NCBI GenBank assembly: GCA_021904315.1 | Contig: CM038909.1 | Coordinates: 23,102,212 to 23,166,211 of the forward strand | Direction of reading: 5' to 3' | From: Sphagnum magellanicum | Taxonomy: Eukaryota > Streptophyta > Sphagnopsida > Sphagnales > Sphagnaceae | DNA length: 64,000 nt | Shown here: positions 38,478 through 51,500 of the stretch, piece after piece | Numbering within the stretch: position 1 is the stretch's first letter | Layout: every line of letters begins with the position of its first letter | Program-made: the position numbers and the translations under genes | The notes under the pieces: model-generated | The model's database searches: none | The model's input: only the letters and a program-made list of their open reading frames with translations | Told to the model about the DNA's origin: nothing

Positions 38478-38753
38478 GGCCTTGCCTACTACCAAGGCAA
38501 GGATATTGTGTTTAGATTCATTATAGAGTATAGTAGCTTAAGAGATTTTGGCCCCTAGGTAATAATAGCTCTATTTCTATATGAAGATTTTTGAAAGATG
38601 ATATTTTGGCTTGTGTTGAAACTTGAGATTTAGTTATAGAGTTATAATATCTTGAAGGATTTTGGTTTCTTTCAGAGGATTTTTTCGAAGATTATATGTT
38701 TGCATGGTGAAATGTTTGAGTTCCGTAATTCTTCTTTTGCCTTAAGATACTTT
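38478..38753 (-). repeat. Four-copy dispersed repeat, copy 3
   Basis: Inverted copy of the family at 10,495 and 27,282, starting at GGCCTTGCCTACTACCAAGG and containing GGATTTTGGTTTCTTTCAGA. It lacks the last 20 or so bases of the far end. It lies some 400 bp upstream of the IF1 start codon. Confidence 0.8.
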
Positions 38754-39081
38754 GTATATATAGTTTGTAAGGGAGTACAACACTTACAGGCTACGGAACA
38801 CAGAATGCACTAAAAATGCAAAAGTACTTCTAATAAGTATTTTTGCATGCTTTTTTCACCATCCTGTTGTTGCAGGTGCAAAGATTTTAGATGTGGTTTT
38901 AACTTCTTTCTGAGTTTCATTACTTTGTTGTTTGCAGGGTGGTCATTCATTATATATGCGGATGGCTTGATAGTCCTCCTCTGGGGCTAATTGCTGCTGT
39001 TATGTGTGGAGAATAGATCTGCTTGCTAACAAGCTAGTTTCCCTCACATAACTTCTTACCAAGCTACCTTGTACCTTACAG

Positions 39082-39495
39082 TTGGACCAGGACCACAAGG
39101 TTCTTCCACACTATGACCGAAGAGCACGGACCCAGTGGCCAATCACAGGAAGAATGGCAAGCAGGGTAGCATCTTCAGCTGATCAAGGGGAAAAAAAAAA
39201 AGAATACCCTTTTAACTGGGCACAAAACTGGAATCGTCCAAGCATGGGATGCCTTGTCACCAGCAATATGACATATCCATACAATGGAAGCTTAGGTGAT
39301 AGACATAATCACCTTCCCATGTCGGTGAAGTGTATATCAGGACCTTCACATAGTGATTGTGTGATCAAGGATCGCTTTTCTGAAAAACGTATGGTGTATA
39401 CTCAGTCTGATATGTATACTGCAGAACATGGACAATCCAGCTTCAGTTACCATGCTGGATTTCTGTGGAGAATGTGGATTACTGGCAGTAGCTGA
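39082..39495 (+). CDS. Unrecognised open reading frame
   Basis: An open frame of up to 137 codons between IF1 and MRS2, preceded by TTACAG, which could be a splice acceptor; the first codon is TTG, so it would be an internal or last exon, or non-coding. The translation is hydrophilic, with Arg/Lys and Tyr/His/Ser-rich parts (for example EKKKEYPFNWAQNWNRP), and no membrane segment or family motif that I recognise. Two more TTGCAG sites lie upstream (about 38,877 and 38,938). It could be part of a spliced gene whose other exons I cannot see, or a pseudogene. Conservation in relatives would decide. Confidence 0.25.
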   Translation: MDQDHKVLPHYDRRARTQWPITGRMASRVASSADQGEKKKEYPFNWAQNWNRPSMGCLVTSNMTYPYNGSLGDRHNHLPMSVKCISGPSHSDCVIKDRFSEKRMVYTQSDMYTAEHGQSSFSYHAGFLWRMWITGSS

Positions 39496-40185
39496 TCAAC
39501 AGGGCAAGGTGCCTCCTAAAATTGGATTCCTCACAAGAAGACATCTCCGTGAGAGTAATGCAGATGATTGTCAGTAAATTTTCAATAGCCCACCATGAAA
39601 GGAAGAGCTTGTTTCTTTTCTTGAAGCTATTATTGAAGGATGGGTGGCCATGTAGGTGCATGTGTGCAGGCTCAATGCTCAAGCACAAGAGGTCAAAGCC
39701 CACACAATTACAAGCAGCACCCCAACTGTGTGCCTCCTCTGACCTTTGTTTTGGAGGTCCACGAATACTCGTCAACTTTTGCAGGGCAGATCAGAAAGTG
39801 ATTGATTTAGGGTTGTTCTGGAGTATTGGATTTGTGTATGGCCAAGTAGCAACTAAACATAAGTGATAAAGGAAACAAGCAAAACACCCAAATATCTGAT
39901 ACCAAATTTGTTTTATATCAAAACCATTTGAGCAGAACATACCAGAACACTGAAAGTTAAGATCTTTTACTCAGTTACAAATGAAGTTTGAGGTATTAAT
40001 GGTTAATGTAGTGTACTGGTGCTTTAATGGATGAATATTCTTTACAAGCATTACAAGTGATAAAATTACATGGGTGTGATTCGTTGTCAGGCACCATACC
40101 TCCAATATCTTTAACTTCATCTGAGTACATAAAGGCAGCTTTGCAATCTTCAATGTTCCAGATCAATAGAGCTTGCAAAGCAACC

Positions 40186-43100
40186 TCATAATATCCTTCG
40201 CATCTTGAGGTACGTTAACATAGATATAAACAAGCCAATGCCCCCAAAAATAATGCCAGCTGCTGTGAACCAAAATGCCAGCTGCACTCATACGAAACAG
40301 ATTGGAAGACAGTAAGAAATTCAGGCAATACCATCTCCAACTATTGCTCATGACTCTACAGCAGTGCTGCTGGGTTGATGACAAATCAACATATGGCATG
40401 GGAGTTGCAAAACCTCAAATTGAGCAAGCCTACTTAAACCATTAGTCAATTAAAATTTTGATACTGAAAAATGAAATCAAAGGGCTGAAATCAAACATAC
40501 CACATGCTCCTCCAAATATGACTTGAGATTCATCCCAAAAATACCTGCCACAGAAGCAAAGCATTAGGCTCCTCTAATATGTAGGATGATCATATGGATG
40601 GGCACTAAAGGGAAAATGAATCAAGCATATCTCTCATATCTGCAACTTGATCACTCCCTAATTTTTGCTGCCTTTTGAAACAAGCACACAGAGGGAGCAC
40701 TGATTATCAATCTTTACTAAGACATGAGGTGTTCATATGACCTTCACATATGTAAGGGCCACGTAGCACAGTTCTCCTCTGTTGGATGAACAAAACATAA
40801 TGTGGTGAAAGTACACAAGTGTTTTGGTACTCTTGAAACTACTTGTGAAAACCCAATGCCATATGATGCAAACTAATGCAGAGCATGGTAATTTCATAGA
40901 GTGACAAGAGTGGAGATAGTACCTGCAACAAGAGCCCCAAGGGCAGAGCAGAAGGTGGCAACCTGAAGCAGCAACTCTAACCGATTCACCTCCAATCGTC
41001 GTGAACTGCACAACCCAACCTTCTCATTCCTTCAACAATTTACATCACAGTCAAGGAGACAAACTGTCCTTAATAGTCTACAATGGGCTCAAGAATTTAT
41101 TTTTAATTAAAATTTTGAATCATATTCTAGCACTCTGGAGCATGGTTCTTTAACCCACACACAAAACCAAACTCTTGTGTTAAAGACCAACCACAAGACA
41201 TGCAAAAGTGAGAACTAAAAAATCTTCACATTGGTCAACTGGAAATAACAGGACATGGCTGATTGCAATAGCACAAGATACTTGAAATCATCTCACATAC
41301 CTCAAGTTAAGTGCAATTGAATCCTCCATCTCTCTGGCAGAATCCAGCAATTTTTCAGCTTGGCCATGACATGAGTCACACCTAAATCACATGGGCATTG
41401 ACCACTTAGAATCACTTAGCAGGCACTGAAGAAGATTGCCAGAGACACAGTAACACCATAGTTTCAGCTGATCCTACCCAAACATATCAAACAGCGTATG
41501 CTAACTCCATTGGTGAGGTCCCTGTCATACTATACAAGACCAGCTAAAGCAAGGAAAACAGTAATATGTCTTTGTAACCCAAGAAGTCTTGAGATGTACT
41601 TAACACCTATGTTGGATCAATGCTGTAACTGACCATAGCACTACACTACAATTAGTCCAAACAAATACTCCTGGGCCCTATGAACAACTGGCAGCCGATA
41701 TCAGGCCCCAATAGAGCTGAACAAATTGTGAGATCATACTAACCTCCCAATGCTTGACCACTACAATATCACCCCAACTGAATGCATAAAGTCCACTTGC
41801 ATATGAAGGATTGCATTGTCATCTTTCCAATAACTCCAGGTTCAATAGACAGACATACTTAAACCCTATTTCCAGTCCTTTGTGAGAAATGCAGACTTCC
41901 TTGGTTGGGAAGATTAAAGCCTCAGAACACCAACAAGGTAAGCAATTAACTACCGCTGCAAGTAAGATTCAAGAAGCATCTCAATCTCCTGTTCCTCATC
42001 TGCACACAAGTAGAAGCCCTGTGAGAAGAGTCACATAAGAGAAACAAAACAGTCAAATGCAAAGACATTGTCAAACTTCAACCTTAAGCAGGCAACTTGG
42101 GAACATACACATTCCACTTCAGTTCCATTTGACATGTACAACACTTTTCCTTCACCACTAGATTTTAATAATAGAATGGCTTAGTAAACAAAAAGCAATA
42201 GTGAGAGAGTATGTATAGAAAATCCTTCTGAACCAATCATCAATATTTGTTGAGGATCACCTGATCATCTCTGGATTACAAGAGTCCTAGAACTGAACTG
42301 TTTGTTCTCTAGGGCAAATAGTCTACCTCTTACCTTCAGCATTTTTCTTGTCCAAAGGTATTGAACATTCAATGGAGCCATCTTCCCTTCGTATACTGCA
42401 CACTCGTCCCATAATGGTGATACGCCGAATATCCTGGGGGTGATCTAGTAATTCCAGAAGCATTTGACGTAAGGCTCCAGCTTTTGCAGCTAACTCCACC
42501 TGCACATGTGACCATCATTCAAGATTACAATCTTTAAGAAAAACCTCCAATCCATTTAGGAGCAAAAAATTATTCTATGATTCTAATCATCTGACTGATT
42601 TTCTCCTTCACTAATAGCCATGAGTAGACTAGGATGAATGTGTGTTTTGCAGTAATGTTATTCATTGCATCTGTGTACCAAAGCTTGCTTGCCAAGGCGG
42701 AGCTCCTCCAGCACATCCACTGTATAGCGATTTGGCAACATTTTAAGTAATGACAGCACCTGCCAAGCAATGGACATAGAAAACAAAAATTGGTACATTT
42801 ATCCACACAAACCATGTTATGCACCCTGACATTCTATGAGCATCAGTATTCCATAACAAGATTTGCAGGACCTGCAAGTGGAACTTGTCAGTTGAGTCAC
42901 ACTTACACATGGTATTTGGAAAAGCCTTATCAAGAGGGTTCAACTGTAGTGACCACCTCTTCCAAGCCCTTCAGAGAGAGAATGCTCAATAAAGTTAATT
43001 GCCACAGCCTTGCAGGCACAAGAGGAAGGACAAGGGAGAGAGATTTTTTTTGGGGAGAATCCAATCATGTTAAGTGCGGTCAATCTTACTTGAGGTTCAA

Positions 43101-46100
43101 CATCCATCAAGGTTCGCTCTAATCTTTGCGTCCGTGAAATCAATGCAGCCTCCACAACCTAATTGCTCTCAATGAACAACCACAAAAAACAATAGAGGCA
43201 TCTCAAAGAACAGCCTGGACCAGAGATGCAAATGAACAAATGAAAGGCCTCTGCTTTGAAATTCCTGAACACTTGTGAGAGATCAAGGAAGCTAAAAACA
43301 AACTTTCAGGAAAGGGGACAGGAAATTGGAATGTGAGCATGAATCCAATGCATCTCTTTGTAATTTTTTCCATGAGAGAGATGATGCCAAACTTCCAAGC
43401 AGAAAACTACCTCCAATTCAAAAGGCATAATTGGGCTGGGGCCATTGTTTGCTGCACGTAGGCGTGGGAGTAGAGCACCCATGAAAGCCTGTGCTCCCAC
43501 ACTGGAATCCCACCAAACTGTATCATGCTGACAGTGATAAAAGGATAAATGTAGAACTGAATGAGCTACCAATTGTGGAACAATGTGGATAGCCCATGTA
43601 TTGTCAGTGAATGGAAAGCAGGAGTCATTCTGAGAAGTCACTAGGATCACAGGGTTCTACTTGGCAAACCAAGAATTAGAAACTCCATTTCTGTAACCAC
43701 TGAAAATAGTTGATTTTAAGATGCACCCTCCAAGGATAATGAGAACAGCTTCTGTAAACATATGTCTGAGATTGCAGAGAAAACTCCACAAACATTTTTG
43801 AAGACATGGTGATGTAACTTCCAGGCAATCCATAACAAAAGCAAAAAGAATGAGTGTGATTCATTCACAAAGCATTGGACCATCACCTTCATCATGAATG
43901 GCAGTTACTAGGGCTGCTATTAGTGCAAATGGACTCATCAGCTCCTGAGGGTCTGTTGCTACCACTCAAGAGACACAGCTTTTCATTAAAAGTTTACCTT
44001 TTATAGTCAAATACAAGAACACTCTGAGGTGTTGCTATTGCCCTTAAGGATCCAAAATTGAGAAGAATTGCTTGGTCCCGAACCTGCCACCACCCCAATC
44101 ATTGGTCACTTGACTCACAACACTGTATCCATCAAAACCCCTTCTCCCTGAACACTTAGTTTAGCCATTAAACTAATTCCAGTACCTATATGAAACCTGT
44201 CATATTTGAGCAATGATCCTGTGTAGTCACTCATAAGCCCACACTACAAGTTTAAGACTTTGCAGAAATGAATTGACTTTACATGTTACTGAATAGGCCA
44301 AAATATGGTCATAGTCAGATTTTGAATGCATTGCACTTGTGTTTCTTTGTCTGCAACTGTGAAGCAAATGCCAGGTTGAAACAATGCAAGACTTGTTTGC
44401 AATTCTGCAAAAACTTTAAAGGATACCATATTGACAGCTGTCACCCCATTACTGCAGACCTCAGACAGGAATAGCTCAACAGATTCTGTGCAGCTACTCA
44501 CATCTTTGGTTGTATGTTGGTTAATCTCATTTGCTGCTTACTTAATTTCTTGTGCTAGTGTCACTTGATAAACGGACTTGAGGATGGGAAATGGAAGAAC
44601 CAGAGACTTCTGTTTTTACAGAAGTCCTATGACAGTCATAGAAAATGGGGGAAGAACAGAAAAATCACAAAAGAGAAAAGGGGAGAGACAGACATAAGAG
44701 GAGCTCAGAAGAGTGCATTAAGTCCTACTCACCAATAAAGATGGTGCTGAATTTGTGATCCACAATGCTGGATCAACACTCCGAATGTCTCGTAACCGCA
44801 GGCCTGCTGCAGATATGCTTGGAAGCAGCAAGATGACATGTGAGCCATGGCAAAGTATCAACATCACTAACGCAAGCATTCAGATCAGATGATGACATCA
44901 CCAATCAACATGTTTTTCTGACAGCAGAAAATGATGTAGTTTATGGACACTCTAGGTCTGCATTGCAATATAAGAAAAGGCCAAAGCAAGAAGAAGACAT
45001 TACCACTGCTCCTCAACAACTGCCGCCTGCTCACCTCTATCCTTTCAACATCTCCATCTGGATAAACTTCAAGCACCTGTGCAAGCCCATGGCAATAAAA
45101 TCAATCTTCATTGTCATAACAACCACATAGCAGTTTCCACAATCATGTCCAGGGAATGCAATTCACAAATTCAAAAAGGCTTCTTTCTTCTCCAAGAACC
45201 TCAGTATTGGTGATCTGGCAAGAACCTTGCCTGCTGTTGTCCTTTTCACAAAAATGATCATGTCACAAATGGAAGCGTCTAAAAGAAAGAAGATAAGCAA
45301 AGGTGTGTTCTGGATTCTTTAACACAAATTTGTTTCCGAAGGAGATGGAAACAGAATTAGGGGAGAAAGACCAAAGCCTGCAACAAACTGCCATTTGGTT
45401 GAGGTTTGAGAGTTCTCTAGGGTTTGCTTCCAAGGTGAAAGAAGCGACGGATTGTCGCCATGAGATGAGAGTCTAAGAGAAGCATAGAGCTACAACAGTT
45501 TCGAATTTCCACTTACCTGGTAGACAGGCCCCTTCCCTCCGGTGGCAACAGAATCGGCAGCGGAGCCAGGAGACGAAGAGGTCGAAGAAACAGTGCCAGA
45601 GAGCTCTCTCTGTATGCTTCCCTCGCTCCCTTCCTCCCCACGTAATGATCCATTACCATTCAGGCTGCCTTCATCTTCTGGCTCTCTCTCGCTCCCACTC
45701 CCGTTCCAGCTCGAATCTGCATATTCTTCTTCATAGAACAGGGCAGACCTCTCCGAGGCGTTTGAGTCTGTACGTGAAAGAGACGACGAATCTGCTGCTG
45801 CGTCAGAAAACTTCTTCTGCGCTCGACCGACGAAGCCAGAATCCGACGCGTTCCATAAGGGAGACCCAACACGATAATTCCCCCAGCTTGCGGAGCCCCA
45901 GAAAGCCTCTTCTTTCTCACATGAACAAGAGAAAAAACCACTCGTAGAACCACCTCCTTCGCCTCCTCTTCCTCCTCCTCCCGCCACACGATGATCCAAG
46001 GTGCCAGTTCTCCGAGACCTCCGTCTCTCATCTTCTCTGAACAAATTGTAAACGCGACAAAAACTCTTTCTATAACAACAGCCTTTCTTCTTCCCTCTCG

Positions 46101-46224
46101 AACTCCTGGTAGACACAACGGAGCTCAAAAGCTGAATTTCCAATTGCGTCACCACAGCCACGTGCAGTACATTGTGTGACAAAAATCCAGCAGCTCCCGA
46201 TCTGCACATCTGAGCCAGCTCCAT
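40186..46224 (-). CDS. MRS2: MRS2/CorA-type magnesium transporter, plastid type
   Basis: Two-helix CorA/MRS2 Mg2+ channel subunit, most like the plastid-envelope Arabidopsis MRS2-11. Exons on the minus strand: 46224-45517, 45076-45004, 44803-44733, 44083-43998, 43501-43411, 43158-43090, 42759-42679, 42499-42334, 41999-41954, 41381-41301, 41005-40923, 40544-40501, 40281-40186. All phases close to give 564 residues. The first ATG in frame is at 46224. The N-terminal 236 residues, one exon, form a probable transit peptide plus a Ser/Gly/Glu-rich stretch longer than in MRS2-11 (459 residues in all). Core signatures: VSRRQLLRSSGLRLRDIRSV, VRDQAILLNFGSLRAIA, MPFELEVVEAALISR and LPNRYTVDVLEELRLGKQAL. 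The pore motif GIFGMN has GMN at about 522-524, after the first membrane helix. A second helix (LAFWFTAAGIIFGGIGLFIS) precedes a short basic end. Confidence 0.95.
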
Positions 46225-47150
46225 GCCGGCTGCTACTACTTCTGTTTTTTCCAATTCTTTGCCGTTGCTGCAAATCTCCAAAACCACCACACACACACAC
46301 CTACATCCACAAGAAACCGCTCCTCAACGAAAAAGAGGCATCATGGAAACAATACCCGCCTATATCCGCATATGACCGTCTGGAGTCCCATCTCCGAGTA
46401 CGAACATGTGGTGCGAAATAGAGCATGAGCGAACGAGTCCCTCACGGGCTTGGGTGGATCCGGCGGGTATATTTGGGTATTTGTGATAATCCTCCGTTGT
46501 CGCCGTCCGTCCGTCGGACGTCGTCTCATATCGGTCCGTATCCGTCCGTCGTATGCGGATGTAGCCGAGACCAAAGTCGTCACAAAAGGGCAAGATTAGG
46601 CTTGTTAGTACTACGGCCAATGTTTTTCTTTCAATGTTATGATGTAGATAAAGTGGCGATGGTCCAAAGCAAGATTTAACCAAATTTGGCTAAAAGTATG
46701 TGTGTAAGCAAAAAAACATTTAAAAAGCCTTGTGTATTTTTGGCTACCTACTTGAACCCATGTATAGAAATATGACGATTTAAAAAAATTGGTCAAAATT
46801 TGGCTATTGAAAATCTTTAAAAGCACTTATTTTAGCACTTTAATTTTTTTTAATTATATATTTTTGGCTATACATAGCCAGCAAAACAAGAAAAGACTCT
46901 CCCTGCGGCGCTGCTGTTGAAGTCCTCCCTGCCAGCAGCAACTCGCAGAGCATGAAAACCTGAGGATTCAAATCACAACCACCAAAACAAATTTAGCACA
47001 GATCAACAACAAAAGCGACCGAGACCATGATGAACAACAACAACAACACAATCAAACACCAGAAAACACAAACCACCTTCTTCATACCTATTCTAGCACA
47101 CACAAGAGAAAACAAACAGAAAGCCTCCAGATTTTTATTCTACAATTCAG
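46225..47150. promoter_or_regulatory. Upstream region of the MRS2 gene
   Basis: Contains a short (AC)n tract at about 46,286-46,300, which must lie in the 5' leader or promoter. A GC-rich island follows at about 46,440-46,590, rich in CCGTCCGTC repeats and clearly different from the AT-rich DNA beyond 46,600. No TATA box can be named with confidence. Confidence 0.4.
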
Positions 47151-47164
47151 GCATACAATTTTCA

Positions 47165-47830
47165 AAGCAACTCAACTCTAACATCTAAACTTCCTTGGTA
47201 TCGGTTTAAAGTTTTGTAGCCTTTCCTCATTTACAAATTTTGAATTGTCAATTATGTTGATGGCTTCATTTGGGGTGAGGCCAAATGGTTTGTTAACATG
47301 ATTTGCATGTCCATCATGAAGTCTCTTGTATGGGGCAGTTTCATTATTGGTCTTGAGCCAAGGAATTCTACAATCATGTCATACAAGTTTTGCCTAAAGC
47401 TCCTTGGAAAGTTGAAAAGATTATGTTTGCAATGCTCATGACCTAGAATTCCTCATTATGTCCAATACTTGCCATGTAGTCATAGATTCTTTTGATTTGT
47501 CCAAATATGGCGCTCCATTTACCTTTGCATGCCAACTCATTCATGAAGTGGGTTTAAGAACCTAAATTCATCACAAATTCTGAAATTTTCTTCCAATTGG
47601 TAATTACAAACTCAAATTGATCTTGTTCTTCCACTTTGTCAAAGTTTGTGAGGTGTTTTTCTTTCTTGGCTTTGACAAGAGTCGAAGTTTTAACATGTTC
47701 TTAATTTGGTTGTCATGGCCTTTTGAATTGCACCTCCAAAAAATCTAAACTTTGAACCTTCTTGCTTTTACCTTTGGCTTTCTCTTTTGTTAGACTAATT
47801 ACGTCATTGTTGGTGGATGTGGTGCCAAAA
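47165..47830 (-). pseudogene. Transposon-type Myb/SANT-like protein fossil
   Basis: The minus strand encodes a decayed protein of about 200 residues. From about 47,625 downward it reads VITNWKKISEFVMNLGS, a stop, THFMNELACKGKWSAIFGQI, KRIYDYMASIGHNEEF, another stop and VMSI. After a frame change come RSFRQNLYDMIVEFLGSRPI and KLPHTRDFMMDM, ending near 47,190 in KPIPRKFRC. The pattern (Trp-spaced helices, KGKW, DYMA.TGHNEE, LPRSF, YDMI, RPI..PPHTRD) is that of plant Myb/SANT-like proteins linked to Harbinger-type elements. It is a different branch from the fossil at 18.75-19.43 kb. At least two stops and one frameshift make it a pseudogene. No transposase fragment was recognised next to it. Confidence 0.6.
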
Positions 47831-48185
47831 ATAACAACTATGGATAATATAGAATAGGATTTTTTTTCTTTCAAATCAAATGTTCAAGAATCATTATTTG
47901 TATGATTTGTTTTTTTTTGTATTTTTTATAAATTGTGTCTTTGCAAGTTCTACTAATCAAGATTCAAAGCAACATGGTTTTGAAACATCAAATGACTTCG
48001 AAGAAGACAATCAAGAATACTCAAAACAAATTAAAGACATTAAAAGGTTTGGAAGCTTGTGTACATTCTTCAAAAAAATTTCATAGGTGCTAGAGACTAT
48101 AGTAAGATGTCCATGGTTTCTTGATGAAGTTTCTTTGTGGACACTCCTTTTCTTGAATTGGCAAAGTTTTTTTAGTAGTTAGAGG

Positions 48186-48290
48186 CTTCAACAAGCTCTT
48201 GTTCTTGTGTAGGCAAAATTCTTCAACAAGCTCTTGCTTTTGCGCAAGCAAAGTTCTTTAACAAGCTCTTGTCCTTGAGCAAGGAAGATT
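48186..48290. repeat. 35-bp minisatellite, 3 units
   Basis: Three exact-length units of 35 bp, each starting CTTYAACAAGCTCTTG and ending in AAGNTT or AAAATT. Not a multiple of three and not in an open frame. Confidence 0.85.
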
Positions 48291-48422
48291 TTGTAGTAGG
48301 ATCCTATTCTTGACTAGGCAAAGGTCTTTGATAGACAATGAACTTGAGTAATCCGCCAAAGAAATCAGAAATCATGTGCAGAGAAATTGAGTAGGTAGAA
48401 CATGTAGACTTTCTTGAGCATT

Positions 48423-48513
48423 TGAAAGATGATATTTTGGCTTGTGTTGAAACTTGAGATTAGTTATAGAGTTATAATATCGTGAGGGATTTTGGTTTCT
48501 TTGAGAGGATTTT
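48423..48513 (-). repeat. Four-copy dispersed repeat, fragment (copy 4)
   Basis: Ninety bases almost identical to the middle of copy 3 (38,593-38,690): TTGAAAGATGATATTTTGGC through GAGAGGATTTTTT. The similarity stops abruptly on both sides, and on the right it gives way to the unidentified 48.5-52.6 kb block. Confidence 0.8.
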
Positions 48514-51500
48514 TTGGTGTCTTCAGACTTGGTATCAGCTGTTCAGTGCCCTTTCATTTGATCCTGCTTTTATTTAGACACCCCACAATACTTATGTCTC
48601 GGAGAACAGAAACTTGATCAAACAATCTTTTTCATCATCTACTTTACATGATTCTGTACCATTGCTGCTCTATGCAAGAAGCTCATGTTGAAGATGCATT
48701 AAAAAGATGATGAAAAAAGATATCTACTTTGCATGTCATCAGCAGCCTCTGCAACTAATCTTTCTCCATTACAGTAATAGAAGCTGCTGGTGAAACCTCT
48801 TTCATTTCACTTGACCCAGAAAGCCCTCATGCATTTGGAGCAAACTTGGAACAAAAATCCCAAGAAAGGTAGCCCCCATTGCCTCCATTCAAGCCCTGTA
48901 CATTGGATTCAAAGTAGAGAACTTGAAGGCTGTAAAAAAGGGGGCCTAAAAACACAGTGATCAGAGTTGTCCTCAATATCCACAACAAACTTCTGATTGT
49001 TAAGGACATGAATGGATCTAAGTCTTCAAACTGCACTTCCACCTTATAGAGAATCCCATCTGAAAGAACTCCTTCCTCAAAAATTGATGTTGACAAGGCA
49101 TCTTGAGTTGTTTTAGCAGGAAGCTAGGTGATCTCTGACAACAGTCTACTGAGGTCTGCACACATTTTGATGCTCCACTTGGTAACCTTATAAGACCCAC
49201 AATTTCAGCACCTTTATCTTCCTCTCCACTTTGTTTAAAACTTTTGTGGAATGCTGCAAAGGTTTGAGAAGATGACTCTCAAGAAAATAGAAAAAAGGAA
49301 TTTCACTCTCTGGCACCCTCCTGCTTCGTATAGCAAGGATACATGGACAACTCTTTCTCAAAGCCTGAGGTGAGCTCCAAAGCTTCTTCCTGCTCCCTAA
49401 AGGCCTTTTTGGCTCCAAACAACTGCTGCAATGTGCTTTATCTGCTCTGTTAAGAGTTATAGAAAGTCCTGGAAATTGAAGTACTATATAGTATGTTGGA
49501 TATTGCACAAAGTGAGATGTTTGCTGGGAAAGGAGGATTGCTCAACCTTGCAGTTCAGAGCTCATTGGAACTTGGGACCATAATCTGCTTGACATTGATA
49601 TACACTTCCATTGGCATGCCATAACATGACAGAAACAAGCTCAATGAAGCTGTCCCTTACACATAGTCTTCCATACTTTTGGAATTCTGATCAACTTCAA
49701 CATCTTGGGAGTGAGGTCAAGCATGGGATTTGTGTGTACTGGGCATATTTTGTGTATTATGTCACAAAACAGTTGTGAATCTTTCTGCATTTGAATTTAA
49801 GTCTTGAGTGTTCAGATGATGTCCTGTAGGTTTTTTCCAGAGAGATGTTGCTCTTGAATCAGGTCAGAGAGAAACAGGGATTTTGGGTCTTCACACTCTT
49901 CATGGAGGTTTCAGCAATTTCTGGTCCAAATACCTTCACAACTTGACCAAGACTACATGCTGTTTCCAATGCTAATAATTCGTGTACAAGTTGGAGTTGT
50001 CTAATTGACTAGCGAGGATTGAACAGAAACATGTCATCTATCTTCATTGTCTTTTGATACCTTATGTTTCACATGGATATTGACAGTCCATGTTGTTGGA
50101 AGGGATCAAGTAGACGAAGGCATGGTCACTGGAAGGAGTAGTGATGTATAAGAACCTGGCCTTTGCTACAGGCTAAATTCCTTTTGAGTCTCTTTGTCAA
50201 ACCTCAGGGTACCTTCTGGGATTTTGGTGAATTTCTAGTTGGACCCCATATTATAATGGAAACTTCAAAGTGGTTCTGTATATACCATTACTGCCCATAT
50301 GATGCCTTCAAATGATCTTCACTTCTAGTTTTAGTACATCTCAAGTGGTAGCCTAATATTTTTCTGCATCTCTAAGATCCTTGATAGACATCACAGATGA
50401 TTAGAAGGAAGACGCACAATTTCTAGGTGTTTTTTCCAGTAGAAGTACAGTTTGGAGGAGCGACTGGTTGAGTGTTGAGTTTTGGCACTGTGTGGGAAGA
50501 GCATAATCCAACATATGCTAGTGAGGATGGTGAATTAAAGGTGCCACCTGGCACATGAGAGCACAGAAAGCTCAGTTGACATTGAAATTTCTTCATTTGT
50601 ATTTTTTCAGCAAAATGCAAAAATCACAAAGCTCACCAAGGGTCTTGACATTTGCAGATAGGGTATAGTCGATCACAAAATTCATCTCTGGGTTCAGATG
50701 CTCAACTGGAGTTAGTCTTCTTATTCCAACAAAGCTTTTCCATCTAGAGGTTGGTCTACCTTGATCCCTGGTATGGCTGTTGAGGTATTGGGTTCAGAGC
50801 TTTTCACAGAACGGAAATCTGGGAAAATATTCTGTAGCCAAAGAGTAAGTTTGCTGTTGTGTATTTGGGTTACCTGGTATATGAAACCACAGTTTTCTTC
50901 TGGGATGAAGTCTGGCTGGCTCATGCAGGTGAATGAATTTCTGCTTCCTTTTGCATTATCAGGAATATGATCAACTCAAGAGAGACTTTCAAATCAGTTC
51001 AATAACTCTCCTCACTGATGAGCGTCCTTCCTCCAGGAGTCATCCAGGAACTACCAAGGAGTGAATTTCAATTTGCAACACCATTCTACTAGCATCCACG
51101 ATGCATACATGTTCATCTTCTTTCCAACAAGATGACCAGGCTTAAGATCTCAATATCAGGAGACCTATTACAGATTCAAAAGTGTTGAGAGTACATCTAT
51201 CACAAGTCCAAGTCTGTCAATTGAATCAATTGCGGCTCTTTGATTAGCATAAATGGAAATGTCTCCGTTGTTGTGCTGCATTAGTGTCAAAACATAGTGA
51301 TGCATTAGAATTTAGGTTGGGATACAATCGAGAGCTCTAATGTGAGGAAACAAGTACTGACTCTTGCTAGCAATTGTTGATTCTCCTTTTTCAGGTCATC
51401 TTTGTAATGTAGAGAAACTAACTCCTGTGGTGTAGAGAGGTGGTGCCAGACCTTTGATTACACTTAATCCGACTTGGGAAGTTTTTTTTTTCATTCTTTA

